64,000 nt of DNA, from assembly GCA_900470965.1 (NCBI GenBank), contig UCCS01000030.1, forward strand, positions 1-64,000, in the 5' to 3' direction. This DNA is from Hyphomicrobiales bacterium (lineage in GTDB: Bacteria; Pseudomonadota; Alphaproteobacteria; Rhizobiales; Rhizobiaceae). The notes beneath the pieces are model-generated. The model had not been told where the DNA came from. It saw only the letters and a list, made by a program, of their open reading frames with translations, and ran no database searches. Shown piece after piece: positions 25,802-35,561 of the stretch (positions within the stretch are counted from its first letter, which is position 1; every line of letters starts with the position of its first letter). A program made the translations under genes and the position numbers.

Positions 25802-27706
25802 ATGTCTGTTCCAAGCCTCTGCCGCCTGAGCACTGCGCTCGTTTGCCTTCTTTCGATCGTGCCATCGCTTGCCGCTGCCGAGCAGGCCACCGCGGTAAAA
25901 GCGCCTTATGTGGAGGCCGGAAACACCAACAAGCGTGGCGACGCCTGCTTCTCGACGATGGACACCAATGCTGCCGTCCATCTTCTCTCCGGCTTCCTCG
26001 AAGTCTGGACGCCGCGCACGCCGTTCGTTGATGCCGGCGTAGAGGCCCCGGCCAAGGACAATTGCCCTGCGGTTGCCAAGACGGATTGGGACGGCATTCC
26101 CCTAAGCAAGACAGACGGCCAAGTCGTCAACAAGCTCGTCCACGATGCGAACATTGCCTATGTCGTCAAGGCGACGCGAGCACGGACGGCCGATCAGGCG
26201 GTTGCTGCTTATCTTGACGATCGGCGGGGCAAGAATGCCAGCATTGTCGATGGCCTCGGCCCGCTGACGGATGCCTGGAAGGCGGGCTCCAAGCAGACCA
26301 CCACGATCACCGAAGTCGCGGCCGATGCGACGACGGTCAAATACGACGACAAGGGCAATAATCGCGGCGCCGGCAGCAAGCCGGACACGGAAAACAAGAC
26401 CGATGCCAACCCGGACATGGGCCTTGCCATCGATTTCATCAATGCCGCGAGCGGTGACGGCTCGACGGAGCCGGCGAAGCGCTATTTCAAATATGCCCGC
26501 CCCTATCGTTGGAGCCAGGACGTCTCGGTCGTCCCGACGCTCGAGCCCGCCAAGAACGGCAAGCCGGTCGAGGACGGCGGCTTCCCGAGCGGGCATACGG
26601 CGGAAGCCTGGCGCGATGCGCTCGCCATGGCCTATCTCGTGCCGCAGCGTTTTCAGGAAATGATCACGCGCGCCAGCGAATTGGGCGAAGACCGTATCCT
26701 TGCCGGCATGCATTCCCCCCTCGACGTGATGGGCGGCCGCATGCTCGGCACCGCCGTGGTCGTCTACAATCTGAACAAGGCCGACAATTCAGCGCTGAAG
26801 AGCGATGCCTACGCCCAAGCGCAGTCATGGCTCATTGCCAAGTCGGGCGTTGCGGATGCGGGCGCGCTCGAAGTCGCGGCCCATGCAGCGCCGCTCGCCG
26901 CAGACCGTTTCGCCGATCATGACGCCAACCGCGCTTACGTGCTGCAGCGCCTGAGCTATGGCCTGCCTACCATCCATGGGACCGACCAGCCGGCGCGCGT
27001 GCCGCAGGGCGCCGAAGCGCTTCTCGAAACGCGTCTGCCCTATCTCGACGGCGAGCAGCGCCGCGACGTGCTGAAGACGACGGAGATTGCCTCGGGTTAT
27101 CCGCTGCTCGATGACGCTGAAGGCTACGGCCGCCTCAACCTGTTTGCCGCGGCAGACGGTTATGGCGCCTTCGATCAGGACGTCACCGTGACGATGGATG
27201 CCGCAAAGGGCGGCTTCAATGCGATCGACACCTGGCGCAACGATATCGGCGGCAAGGGCAAACTGGCGAAGCGCGGCAGCGGCATTCTCGGCCTTTCCGG
27301 CGCCAACAGCTATGCCGGCGGCACGGTGCTGGAAGAAGGCGTGCTGGTGGCAGGCTCGCCCTCGGCCTTCGGCACCGGCGGACTGTCCGTGAACGGCGGT
27401 TCTCTCATCCTGGCCGCCGATGGGCCCCTGATTGTAGGTGGTGATTACCAGCAGCTCGCCAATGCCGCGGCGAAACCGACGCTCGGTGCTGACGGCGCGG
27501 GCACGCTGGTCATCGCAGGCAAGGCGGCACTCTCCGGCGACCTCGATGTCACACTTGCCTCGGGCTATGCCCCGACGCCCGGAACGAAGATCGAGATCCT
27601 GAAGGCGGGAGCCATCACCGGCATCTTCGACAGGTTCACCATCTCCGGCCACAAGGCGACCCTTTCCTATGGCCCGACATCCGTCACCTTGACGATCGGC
27701 GGATAA
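25802..27706 (+). CDS. Secreted PAP2-type acid phosphatase with autotransporter-like repeat
   Basis: A 634-residue exported protein with a signal peptide (cleavage about residue 26, after SLAAAEQA region). The PAP2 phosphatase signature appears as KYARPYRW, GGFPSGHTAEAW (the catalytic PSGH) and DRILAGMHSPLDVMGG, with the His and Asp of the third motif, so the enzyme should be active on phosphomonoesters in the periplasm or outside. After about residue 490 comes an autotransporter-associated beta-strand repeat (GILGLSGANSYAGGTVLEEG), normally found in passenger domains; there is no C-terminal beta barrel. It is divergent from the kinase gene and upstream of urtA but probably separately transcribed, as a hairpin follows it. 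Confidence 0.85.
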   Translation: MSVPSLCRLSTALVCLLSIVPSLAAAEQATAVKAPYVEAGNTNKRGDACFSTMDTNAAVHLLSGFLEVWTPRTPFVDAGVEAPAKDNCPAVAKTDWDGIPLSKTDGQVVNKLVHDANIAYVVKATRARTADQAVAAYLDDRRGKNASIVDGLGPLTDAWKAGSKQTTTITEVAADATTVKYDDKGNNRGAGSKPDTENKTDANPDMGLAIDFINAASGDGSTEPAKRYFKYARPYRWSQDVSVVPTLEPAKNGKPVEDGGFPSGHTAEAWRDALAMAYLVPQRFQEMITRASELGEDRILAGMHSPLDVMGGRMLGTAVVVYNLNKADNSALKSDAYAQAQSWLIAKSGVADAGALEVAAHAAPLAADRFADHDANRAYVLQRLSYGLPTIHGTDQPARVPQGAEALLETRLPYLDGEQRRDVLKTTEIASGYPLLDDAEGYGRLNLFAAADGYGAFDQDVTVTMDAAKGGFNAIDTWRNDIGGKGKLAKRGSGILGLSGANSYAGGTVLEEGVLVAGSPSAFGTGGLSVNGGSLILAADGPLIVGGDYQQLANAAAKPTLGADGAGTLVIAGKAALSGDLDVTLASGYAPTPGTKIEILKAGAITGIFDRFTISGHKATLSYGPTSVTLTIGG

Positions 27707-27718
27707 TATCGAACTGAC

Positions 27719-27744
27719 AGGGCATCCTCTCCGTGGGATGCCCT
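27719..27744 (+). terminator. Hairpin after the phosphatase gene
   Basis: AGGGCATCC (27719-27727) and GGATGCCCT (27736-27744) form a perfect nine-base-pair stem with an eight-base loop. The following sequence is only moderately T-rich, so termination strength is uncertain. Confidence 0.65.
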
Positions 27745-27890
27745 GGCTTGTCTTTGCCTGCCCGTTTGCCCCTGCCGCCTACGTCATTTTGCGTATGTGT
27801 TTTTGCGTTGCAGCACCCGATAGTCCCCTCGGCAACAGTTAATTTCCGTTTCCGGCCTGTTGCGGAACAAGAAGAGGGGAGTTCAACCAG

Positions 27891-29183
27891 ATGAATCTCA
27901 GGTCCACTATCACGGGCGTCGCGCTCGGCGCCGTCATGGCGGCAACGGCAGCCTTCCAGGGCGCAATTGCCGCCGACGACACGATCAAGGTCGGCGTGCT
28001 GCATTCGCTTTCCGGCACGATGGCGATTTCCGAAACGACGCTGAAAGACGCCATGCTGATGCTCATCGATGAGCAGAACAAGAAGGGCGGCCTCCTCGGC
28101 AAGAAGCTTGAAGCCGTCGTCGTCGACCCGGCTTCCGACTGGCCGCTGTTTGCCGAAAAGGCACGCGAGCTGATCGAAAAGGACAAGGTTGCGGCCGTTT
28201 TCGGTTGCTGGACCTCGTCTTCGCGCAAGTCGGTCCTGCCGGTCTTCGAAGAGCTGAACTCGCTGCTTTTCTACCCGGTCCAGTACGAGGGTGAAGAATC
28301 CTCGCGTAACATCTTCTATACGGGTGCCGCTCCGAACCAGCAGGCAATCCCGGCCGTCGACTACCTGATGAACACCGAAGGCGTTAAGCGCTTCGTGCTC
28401 GAAGGCACCGACTACGTCTATCCGCGCACGACCAACAAGATCCTGGAAGCCTATCTGGAATCGAAGGGCATTCCGAAGGAAGACATCCTGATCAACTATA
28501 CGCCGTTCGGCTTCTCCGACTGGCAGACGGAAGTTTCCAAGATCAAGGAATTCGGCTCGGCCGGCAAGAAGACCGCCGTCGTCTCGACCATTAACGGCGA
28601 CGCCAACGTTCCCTTCTACAAGGAACTCGGCAACCAGGGCGTCAAGGCAACCGATATTCCGGTCGTCGCCTTCTCGGTCGGCGAAGAAGAGCTTGCCGGT
28701 CTCGACACCAAGCCGCTCGTCGGCCATCTGGCTGCCTGGAACTACTTCGAATCGGTCGATACGCCGATCAACAAGAAGTTCATCAAGGAATGGCATGCCT
28801 ATACCAAGAACGACAAGCGCGTGACTAACGACCCGATGGAAGCTGCCTATATCGGCTTCAACGCCTGGGTTAAGGCTGTTCAGGCTGCCGGTACGACCGA
28901 TACGGATGCGGTTCTCGACCACATCATTGGCGTTTCCGTACCGAACCTCTCCGGCGGCACCGCGACCGTCATGCCGAACCACCACATCACCAAGCCGGTG
29001 CTGATCGGTGAAATCCAGGCGAACGGCCAGTTCGAAATCGTACAGCAGACCCCTGAGGTCGTCGGCGACGAATGGTCCGACTTCCTGCCGGACTCCAAGG
29101 ATCTGATCTCCGATTGGCGCAAGCCGATGAACTGCGGCAACTTCAACGTTGCCACCGGCAAGTGCGGCGGCAAGGGTTCCTGA
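27891..29183 (+). CDS. urtA: Urea ABC transporter substrate-binding protein UrtA
   Basis: Periplasmic urea-binding protein of the high-affinity UrtABCDE importer. The 430-residue precursor has a signal peptide ending about residue 27 (AAFQGAIA), then the type I binding fold beginning IKVGVLHSLSGTMAISET, diagnostic for UrtA, with FGCWTSSSRKSVLPVFEE and FYPVQYEGEESS also family-specific. GGGGAG lies before the ATG. It heads the urt-ure locus; a repeat element in the 194-base gap before urtB may cause uneven expression of urtA and the downstream genes. Confidence 0.95.
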   Translation: MNLRSTITGVALGAVMAATAAFQGAIAADDTIKVGVLHSLSGTMAISETTLKDAMLMLIDEQNKKGGLLGKKLEAVVVDPASDWPLFAEKARELIEKDKVAAVFGCWTSSSRKSVLPVFEELNSLLFYPVQYEGEESSRNIFYTGAAPNQQAIPAVDYLMNTEGVKRFVLEGTDYVYPRTTNKILEAYLESKGIPKEDILINYTPFGFSDWQTEVSKIKEFGSAGKKTAVVSTINGDANVPFYKELGNQGVKATDIPVVAFSVGEEELAGLDTKPLVGHLAAWNYFESVDTPINKKFIKEWHAYTKNDKRVTNDPMEAAYIGFNAWVKAVQAAGTTDTDAVLDHIIGVSVPNLSGGTATVMPNHHITKPVLIGEIQANGQFEIVQQTPEVVGDEWSDFLPDSKDLISDWRKPMNCGNFNVATGKCGGKGS

Positions 29184-29279
29184 GTTAGCCGATCCGACAC
29201 GAGCCAGAAGAACTTCCGTCCGGATTTCAAATCCGGGCGGAAGCTCCGTCCCCAGCGGGTTGGCGAAGAGGCCGACGCT

Positions 29280-29361
29280 GGAGCAATTCCAGAAAGACTG
29301 CGCAGCGTTTGCGTCCGGAATTGCGAAAACAGGGGGATAGAGCATTTCGAAATGCTCTAGT
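29280..29361. repeat. Palindromic rhizobial-type intergenic repeat between urtA and urtB
   Basis: The element has an inner inverted repeat, GCAATTCC (29283-29290) with GGAATTGC (29317-29324), then a perfect 22-base palindrome at 29338-29359 whose left half is TAGAGCATTTC. The overall pattern matches a short repeat I remember as common between genes in Rhizobium; the copy number cannot be seen here. It could form a strong hairpin in the urt mRNA. Confidence 0.75.
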
Positions 29362-29377
29362 TTAGGCGGGAAAGCCG

Positions 29378-30997
29378 ATGTATCGCGCCATCAAGATCTT
29401 TCTTTTGACCATTTGCCTGACGCTCACGGGGCTGACGACCGGCCTCAAGGCCCAGGATGATGTCCACGCTCTTGTCGATGCACTTGGCGTCGGCGGCTTT
29501 CCGGAGCGTGAAGCGGCCATCAAGGCGCTCGTCGCTTCCAAGGATGCGCATGTCAGCCAGATATTGCAGCAGCTGAGCGACGGCCTGCTTTACGTCAATT
29601 CCGACGAGGGTGGTCCCGTGCTCCTGCAGGGCGGCACGGATGACGAGCCGACCTATTCCGATCCGCTCACCGGCGAGGCTGTGGCCGACATCGATCCCGA
29701 CACGATGTCGAAAGTCAGGGTCAACAATTCGGTGCGCACGCTCATTGCCACCCAGATGAGCCAGCTGACGCTGCTGAGCCCCGATCGCGGCGCTCGCTTT
29801 GCTGCTGCCCAGGGCCTTCTGAAAGATGCCGATCCCGCCAATCTCGATCTGCTGAATTCCGCTCTGGCCGATGAAAAAGACGCCGAGATCAAGAGCACCA
29901 TGGAAGCGGCTCGCGCCGTGATGGTGTTGAAGAGCGATATGAGCGCCGACGAGAAGAGGGCTGCCATCGATACGGTTGCCGCCCGCGGCGGCCGCGATGC
30001 GCTGACTATTCTGACCACGGCGCTGGCAACCGCGCCCGATGATCTCAAACCTGCCATTCAGGCGCATATCAGCACCATCAACCGTAGTCTGGCTCTCTGG
30101 AATATCGTCCAGAATGTCTGGTACGGGCTGTCACTCGGCTCGGTGCTGTTGCTTGCGGCCATCGGCCTTGCCATCACCTTCGGCGTCATGGGCGTCATCA
30201 ACATGGCGCATGGCGAGATGGTGATGATCGGCGCCTACACAACCTATGTCGTGCAGGAATATATCACCTCGGCCTTTCCGGGATTGGCGGATTATTCGCT
30301 GGCCTTTGCCGTGCCTGCCGCCTTCATCTTCACCGGTTTCGTCGGCCTCGTCATCGAGCGCTCCGTCATCCGCTTTCTCTACGGCCGGCCGCTGGAAACG
30401 CTGCTCGCCACCTGGGGTGTTTCGCTCATCCTGCAGCAAGCGGTGCGTACGGTCTTCGGCCCGACCAATCGCGAGGTGCGCAATCCGAGCTGGATGTCCG
30501 GTGCCTTCGAATTCGGCGGCTTGGCGATCACCTGGAACCGTCTCTGGATCATCGTCTTCTCGATGGCAGTCTTCGTGGCGCTGCTGATGCTGCTGAAGCG
30601 CTCCGCCTTCGGCTTGCAGATGCGCGCGGTCACCCAGAACCGCCGCATGGCTTCGTCCATGGGCATCCGCACCGGCTGGGTCGATGCCTTCACCTTCGCG
30701 CTCGGTTCCGGCATTGCCGGCATGGCGGGTGTGGCGCTCTCGCAGATCGATAACGTCTCGCCGAACCTCGGCCAGAGCTACATCATCGACAGTTTCATGG
30801 TCGTGGTCTTCGGCGGCGTCGGCAATCTCTGGGGCACGCTGGTCGGTGCTCTGTCGCTCGGCGTCGTCAACAAGTTCCTCGAGCCCTTCGCCGGCGCCGT
30901 GCTCGGCAAGATCCTGGTGCTCGTCCTCATCATTCTCTTCATCCAGAAGCGTCCGCGCGGGCTCTTCGCACTCAAAGGAAGGGCGGTGGAAGCATGA
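29378..30997 (+). CDS. urtB: Urea ABC transporter permease UrtB
   Basis: Inner-membrane permease of the urea importer, 539 residues. A signal-like N-terminal segment is followed by a periplasmic region of about 200 helical residues (FPEREAAIKALVASKDAHVS), typical of UrtB and absent from LivH. The LivH-like permease then begins near residue 245 (NIVQNVWYGLSLGSVLLLAA, GVINMAHGEMVMIGAYTTYV) and ends with the coupling region (FMVVVFGGVGNLWGTLVGAL). The stop overlaps the urtC start as ATGA. Confidence 0.94.
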   Translation: MYRAIKIFLLTICLTLTGLTTGLKAQDDVHALVDALGVGGFPEREAAIKALVASKDAHVSQILQQLSDGLLYVNSDEGGPVLLQGGTDDEPTYSDPLTGEAVADIDPDTMSKVRVNNSVRTLIATQMSQLTLLSPDRGARFAAAQGLLKDADPANLDLLNSALADEKDAEIKSTMEAARAVMVLKSDMSADEKRAAIDTVAARGGRDALTILTTALATAPDDLKPAIQAHISTINRSLALWNIVQNVWYGLSLGSVLLLAAIGLAITFGVMGVINMAHGEMVMIGAYTTYVVQEYITSAFPGLADYSLAFAVPAAFIFTGFVGLVIERSVIRFLYGRPLETLLATWGVSLILQQAVRTVFGPTNREVRNPSWMSGAFEFGGLAITWNRLWIIVFSMAVFVALLMLLKRSAFGLQMRAVTQNRRMASSMGIRTGWVDAFTFALGSGIAGMAGVALSQIDNVSPNLGQSYIIDSFMVVVFGGVGNLWGTLVGALSLGVVNKFLEPFAGAVLGKILVLVLIILFIQKRPRGLFALKGRAVEA

Positions 30998-32157
30998 TTA
31001 CGGCCTTCCTTCTCCGATCTCTCGATCGCCGGATCTCCATTGCCATCGCCATCCTGCTTGTGGTCGCGGTTCTCGTGCCGGTGCTCAATCTGGCGACATC
31101 GGCGGACAATCCGCTGCATGTGCCGACCTACATCATGGCGCTGTTCGGCAAATATCTCACCTATGCGCTGCTGGCGCTGGCGCTCGATCTCGTCTGGGGT
31201 TTCTGCGGTATTCTTTCGCTCGGCCATGGCGCCTTCTTCGCGCTCGGCGGTTATGCGATGGGCATGTATCTGATGCGCCAGATCGGTTCGCGCGGCGTCT
31301 ATGGCGACCCTGTTCTGCCCGATTTCATGGTCTTCCTGAACTGGAAGGAGCTGCCCTGGTTCTGGTACGGTTTCGATCAGTTCTGGTTTGCCGCGCTGAT
31401 GGTGCTGCTGGTGCCCGGCCTGCTTGCCTTCGTCTTCGGCTGGTTCGCCTTCCGCTCGCGCGTCAACGGCGTGTACCTGTCGATCATCACACAGGCCATG
31501 ACTTATGCGCTGCTGCTCGCCTTCTTCCGCAACGATATGGGCTTCGGCGGCAATAACGGCATGACCGATTTCAAGGATATCCTTGGCTTCAATGTGCAGG
31601 CCGATGGTACGCGTGCGACGCTCTTTGCTGCAACCGCGATCTTCCTGGCGCTCTCGCTGATGATTGCCTCGGCGATCGTGCGTTCGAAATTCGGCAAGGT
31701 GCTGGTTGGCGTGCGCGATGCGGAAAGCCGCACGCGCTTCCTCGGTTATCGCGTCGAGCATTTCAAGCTCTTCACCTTCGTCGTTTCGGCGATGATGGCG
31801 GGTATTGCCGGCGCGCTTTATGTGCCGCAGGTCGGCATCATCAATCCCGGTGAATTCGCACCGGCCAACTCCATCGAAGTCGTCATCTGGACGGCCGTCG
31901 GCGGCCGCGCGACGCTGATCGGACCGATCATCGGCGCCATCCTCGTCAATGGCGGCAAGACGATCTTTACCGGCCTCTTTCCCGATTACTGGCTCTTTGC
32001 GCTCGGCGGCCTCTTCGTGCTGGTCACGCTGCTGCTGCCGAAGGGTATTGTCGGCACGATCGCCCAGTATCTCGGCAAGCGGAAGCCCGTCTCGACCAGC
32101 GTACCGCCAGCGGTTGCCGAAGAGGGTGTCGACGCGAAAATACAGGCTGCGGAGTAG
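30994..32157 (+). CDS. urtC: Urea ABC transporter permease UrtC
   Basis: Second permease of the urea importer, 387 residues, with about nine to ten hydrophobic helices. Family sequence includes LALDLVWGFCGILSLGHGAF, VNGVYLSIITQAMTYALLLA, NNGMTDFKDILGF and the coupling element VGVRDAESRTRFLGY. Starts by ATGA overlap with urtB, so the two permeases are translationally coupled. The end is four bases from urtD. Confidence 0.94.
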   Translation: MITAFLLRSLDRRISIAIAILLVVAVLVPVLNLATSADNPLHVPTYIMALFGKYLTYALLALALDLVWGFCGILSLGHGAFFALGGYAMGMYLMRQIGSRGVYGDPVLPDFMVFLNWKELPWFWYGFDQFWFAALMVLLVPGLLAFVFGWFAFRSRVNGVYLSIITQAMTYALLLAFFRNDMGFGGNNGMTDFKDILGFNVQADGTRATLFAATAIFLALSLMIASAIVRSKFGKVLVGVRDAESRTRFLGYRVEHFKLFTFVVSAMMAGIAGALYVPQVGIINPGEFAPANSIEVVIWTAVGGRATLIGPIIGAILVNGGKTIFTGLFPDYWLFALGGLFVLVTLLLPKGIVGTIAQYLGKRKPVSTSVPPAVAEEGVDAKIQAAE

Positions 32158-32161
32158 ACCC

Positions 32162-32917
32162 ATGATCCCTGACGTCAAACCCAACAGCGTGCTCTACCTC
32201 AACGGTGTCTCGGTCTCCTTCGAGGGCTTCAAGGCGCTGAACTCGCTCTCCATCGTCATTGAACCTGGTGAACTCAGGGCGATCATCGGCCCGAACGGCG
32301 CCGGCAAGACAACGATGATGGATATCATCACCGGCAAGACCCGCCCCGACGAGGGTGAGGTCTTCTTCAACGGCAATATCGACCTTACCAAGAAGGACGA
32401 AGCCGATATTGCCCAGCTCGGCATAGGCCGAAAATTTCAGAAACCGACGGTCTTCGAGAGCCATACGGTCTGGGACAATCTGGAACTGGCGTTGAACCGT
32501 CGGCGCACAGTGTTCTCGACCCTGTTCTACCGGCTGTCTGGCGAAGACAAGGCGCGCATCGAGGAAATCCTGGAGACGGTGCGGCTGACGCATCGCCGCG
32601 ATGAATTCGCCGCCAACCTCTCGCATGGCCAGAAACAATGGCTGGAGATCGGCATGCTGCTGGCCCAGGAGCCGAAGCTCCTGCTCGTCGACGAACCGGT
32701 GGCGGGCATGACCGATGCCGAGACGGCGGAAACGGCGATCCTGCTCAAGGATATCGCCAAGACGCGGTCCGTCGTCGTCGTGGAGCACGATATGGGCTTC
32801 ATCCGCGATCTCGGTGTGAAGGTAACCTGCTTGGCGGAAGGTTCGGTATTGGCCGAAGGATCCATCGATTTCGTCAGTAACGATCCGAAGGTGATCGAGA
32901 ACTATCTGGGTCGCTAA
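32162..32917 (+). CDS. urtD: Urea ABC transporter ATPase UrtD
   Basis: ATPase of the urea importer, 251 residues. Walker A GPNGAGKT, the family sequence IGRKFQKPTVFESHTVWDNL, signature LSHGQKQWLEIGMLLAQ, Walker B LLLVDEPVAGM and VVVEHDMGFIRDLG are all visible. The open frame extends back to 31949 inside urtC, but that part is out-of-frame urtC sequence; GGAG upstream of the ATG at 32162 supports the start. A non-transporter gene separates it from urtE. Confidence 0.94.
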   Translation: MIPDVKPNSVLYLNGVSVSFEGFKALNSLSIVIEPGELRAIIGPNGAGKTTMMDIITGKTRPDEGEVFFNGNIDLTKKDEADIAQLGIGRKFQKPTVFESHTVWDNLELALNRRRTVFSTLFYRLSGEDKARIEEILETVRLTHRRDEFAANLSHGQKQWLEIGMLLAQEPKLLLVDEPVAGMTDAETAETAILLKDIAKTRSVVVVEHDMGFIRDLGVKVTCLAEGSVLAEGSIDFVSNDPKVIENYLGR

Positions 32918-32992
32918 TAATGCAACTTCTAGGCTTGAACCTAACAAGAGAAGACGCTCTAAAACGAGCAGATTTCATTGTGGGGTTTCATA

Positions 32993-33511
32993 ATGGCTTT
33001 TCTCGGAATTCTGGTCATGGCGATCGGCGGCGCGGCCGTCTGGTATTGGCGTTTGAAAATGATGCGTGAGGCTGGAAGCGAGATCATCGATTCCGTTGAG
33101 CGCATGCGGGGTGCTTATAAGCGCGGAAAGTTCCGCAAGCAGGCAGCTGTAGCGCCGCTGGCCTCGATTGCCGATCCGGCGATTGCGGCGGTGGCCTTTT
33201 TCTTCTGCCTCGCCAAAGAGAAGCCGATGTATTTCGATGCGGCGAAGGATGTCGTCCGCGACCGCATGAAAGGCATTATCCGGCCAGGCGACCTGGAAGA
33301 GGTGCTGGTTTTCGGTGAGTGGGCGTCCAAGAACGCCAACAGTCCCGAAGATCCGATCCGCCGCTTTCGGGATCTATGGATACGGGCGCTCGACATGCAG
33401 GAGCGTCAGCAACTGATCGGTATTGCCGAGGACGTGGCCGCGGTCGGCGGCGAGAAAACGAAAGAACAGGAGCACGCCTTGCAGATGCTGAGGCGTACGC
33501 TGATGAACTGA
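32993..33511 (+). CDS. Unknown membrane-anchored protein between urtD and urtE
   Basis: A 172-residue protein, family not recognised. An N-terminal transmembrane helix (FLGILVMAIGGAAVWYW) is followed by a basic segment and a mostly helical soluble domain that contains FFFCLAKEKPMYFDAAKDVV and ends with EQEHALQMLRRTLMN. The weak site GGGG before the ATG at 32993 and the tight location within the urt operon, 75 bases after urtD and 18 before urtE, indicate a real gene. The size and helical content recall a TerB-like fold, but I cannot confirm this. It could be a transporter-associated regulatory protein. Confidence 0.75.
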   Translation: MAFLGILVMAIGGAAVWYWRLKMMREAGSEIIDSVERMRGAYKRGKFRKQAAVAPLASIADPAIAAVAFFFCLAKEKPMYFDAAKDVVRDRMKGIIRPGDLEEVLVFGEWASKNANSPEDPIRRFRDLWIRALDMQERQQLIGIAEDVAAVGGEKTKEQEHALQMLRRTLMN

Positions 33512-33529
33512 TGGGGAATGGGTGAACGG

Positions 33530-34225
33530 ATGCTGACAGTCGAAAACGCAAATCTACACTATGGCGCAGCCCAGGCGCTGCGCGGCATCTCGATCAAGGC
33601 CGAGATGGGCAAGATCACCTGCGTGCTCGGCCGCAATGGCGTGGGCAAGAGTTCGCTGTTGCGCGCCGTCACCGGCCAGCACCCGATATCGGCGGGAACC
33701 ATCACCTTCAACGATGCGAAGCTGAATGGCCTGCCGCCTTTTGCCCGCGCCAAGCAGGGCATCGGCTATGTGCCGCAGGGGCGTGAAATCTTCCCGCTGC
33801 TGACGGTCAAAGAAAACCTCGAGACCGGCTTTGCTCCGCTTGGCCGCCGCGACCGCAACATCCCAGACGATATCTTCAGTCTCTTCCCGGTGCTGAAGTC
33901 GATGTTGTCGCGTCGCGGCGGCGATCTTTCGGGCGGGCAACAGCAGCAGCTGGCGATCGGTCGCGCCATGGTCACGCGGCCGAAGATTCTCGTGCTCGAC
34001 GAGCCGACCGAGGGCATCCAGCCCTCCATCATCAAGGATATCGGCCGGGCGATCCGATACTTGCGCGATTCCACTGGCATGGCGATCCTGCTTGTCGAGC
34101 AATATCTCGATTTCTGCCGCGAGCTTGCCGACTATGTCTACATTATGGATCGTGGCGAGATCGTTCACGAGGGCCTTGCCGAGACGCTGGATACGCCGGA
34201 AGCGCGTCGCCATCTGACCGTATGA
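33530..34225 (+). CDS. urtE: Urea ABC transporter ATPase UrtE
   Basis: Second ATPase of the urea importer, 231 residues. Walker [10 protein letters not shown], signature [15 protein letters not shown], Walker [15 protein letters not shown] and [10 protein letters not shown] are typical of UrtE, as is the start [21 protein letters not shown] choose the ATG at 33530 because it matches the family start; the ATG at 33518 is in frame but directly follows its possible ribosome-binding site. ureD begins 178 bases later. Confidence 0.93.
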   Translation: MLTVENANLHYGAAQALRGISIKAEMGKITCVLGRNGVGKSSLLRAVTGQHPISAGTITFNDAKLNGLPPFARAKQGIGYVPQGREIFPLLTVKENLETGFAPLGRRDRNIPDDIFSLFPVLKSMLSRRGGDLSGGQQQQLAIGRAMVTRPKILVLDEPTEGIQPSIIKDIGRAIRYLRDSTGMAILLVEQYLDFCRELADYVYIMDRGEIVHEGLAETLDTPEARRHLTV

Positions 34226-34403
34226 CCTCTCTGGCGATCGCGCTGGCAGATGCCGCATTTTGCGGCAAATGCCTTCCGCGCCATCCTTACAGCCCGTGGG
34301 GGCACGGGCTTTCGAAAAGCGGCACGGGACTTGCTTTGTTGCAGTCAACAGACACATTCAACGCAAGTTGCCAGACAGGATGGCATCTGCGCACGGGGGT
34401 GGC

Positions 34404-35228
34404 ATGACAGGCGCGGCGGCGGGCATCACGAGACCGCAGAGAGCGGAAGGACGCGGGCATCTTGCTGCCAAGGTGCAGGATGGGCGTACGCGAATCCGTG
34501 AGCTTTATCAGGAAGGTGCAGCGAAGATCCGCCTGCCGGATACGTTCGATTCCTCGATGGAGGCTGTTCTCATCAATACGGCCGGCGGGCTGACCGGCGG
34601 CGACCGGATGATCTGGAGCGTATCGGCTGGAGCGGGTACGCGCATCGATGTGACGACGCAGGCCTGCGAGAAGATCTACAAGGCATCGGGCGGCACAGCT
34701 GAGGTGACGACGCAGATCGAGGTTGGGCCGGGCGCCCGCGTCGACTGGCTGCCGCAGGAGACCATTCTTTTCGACTGCGCTTCATTGTTTCGCCGTCTGG
34801 ATGTTGATCTCGACGACAGCGCGGAGTTCCTGGCCGTCGAGGCTATCCTGCTCGGGCGCAAGGCGATGGGCGAGACGATTGAGACGGGGCTGTTTCGCGA
34901 TCGCTGGCGTATCCGCCGGTCGGGCCGGCTGATCCATGCCGAGGAGTTGCGCCTTTCCGATGCCGTGGCGCTGCTTGCGGCAGAGCAGGCGGTGCTCGGT
35001 GGGCAGGTGGCTTTTGCGACGGTGCTTTATGCCGGACCGATGTCGGAAGCCTATCTCACCAAAGTACGGCCGCTCGTGGACGGGCATATGGGCGGGGCAA
35101 GCGCCTGGAGCGATAAGATCGTCGTGCGCCTTGCCGCAGCCGATGGCTTTGCCCTCAGAAAAATCCTCATCCCGGTCATTTCCGCCTTGCGCAATGGAGC
35201 GCCTGTGCCGAAAGTCTGGAATCTATGA
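34404..35228 (+). CDS. ureD: Urease accessory protein UreD
   Basis: Chaperone that binds apo-urease and, with UreF and UreG, supports nickel insertion. The 274-residue length is usual. UreD motifs are visible: [12 protein letters not shown] near the start, [24 protein letters not shown] and [17 protein letters not shown] before the ATG at 34404 supports this start, while the frame is open back to 34260 without family sequence. The interval from urtE (178 bases) is the largest break between transporter and urease genes and may hold a promoter. Confidence 0.93.
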   Translation: MTGAAAGITRPQRAEGRGHLAAKVQDGRTRIRELYQEGAAKIRLPDTFDSSMEAVLINTAGGLTGGDRMIWSVSAGAGTRIDVTTQACEKIYKASGGTAEVTTQIEVGPGARVDWLPQETILFDCASLFRRLDVDLDDSAEFLAVEAILLGRKAMGETIETGLFRDRWRIRRSGRLIHAEELRLSDAVALLAAEQAVLGGQVAFATVLYAGPMSEAYLTKVRPLVDGHMGGASAWSDKIVVRLAAADGFALRKILIPVISALRNGAPVPKVWNL

Positions 35229-35248
35229 GTTCAACAAGCGGATAGACG

Positions 35249-35551
35249 ATGAACCTCACCCCGAGAGAAAAAGACAAGCTGTTGATTTCCATGGCCGCCA
35301 TGGTGGCCCGCCGGCGGCTGGAGCGCGGCGTCAAGCTGAACTATCCGGAAGCTATCGCCCTCATCAGCGATTTTGTCGTCGAGGGCGCGCGTGATGGCCG
35401 CCCGGTTGCCGAGTTGATGGAGGCCGGCGCCCATGTGATCAGCCGCGACCAGGTGATGGAAGGCATTGCAGAGATGATCCATGACGTGCAGGTCGAGGCG
35501 ACATTCCCCGATGGCACGAAGCTGGTGACCGTGCACGAACCGATCCGCTGA
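35249..35551 (+). CDS. ureA: Urease gamma subunit UreA
   Basis: Small structural subunit of nickel urease, 100 residues. Family sequence runs throughout: [35 protein letters not shown] and [19 protein letters not shown]. It is separated from ureB by the DUF1272 gene, unlike in many bacteria where ureA and ureB adjoin. Confidence 0.96.
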   Translation: MNLTPREKDKLLISMAAMVARRRLERGVKLNYPEAIALISDFVVEGARDGRPVAELMEAGAHVISRDQVMEGIAEMIHDVQVEATFPDGTKLVTVHEPIR

Positions 35552-35561
35552 GGAGTACGCC

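Noticed and set aside
27748..27765. A sigma-54 (-24/-12) promoter before urtA, suggested by TGGCTTGTCTTTGC.
   Set aside because: Spacing between GG and GC is one base short and the -24 element is poor (TGGCTT rather than TGGCAC).
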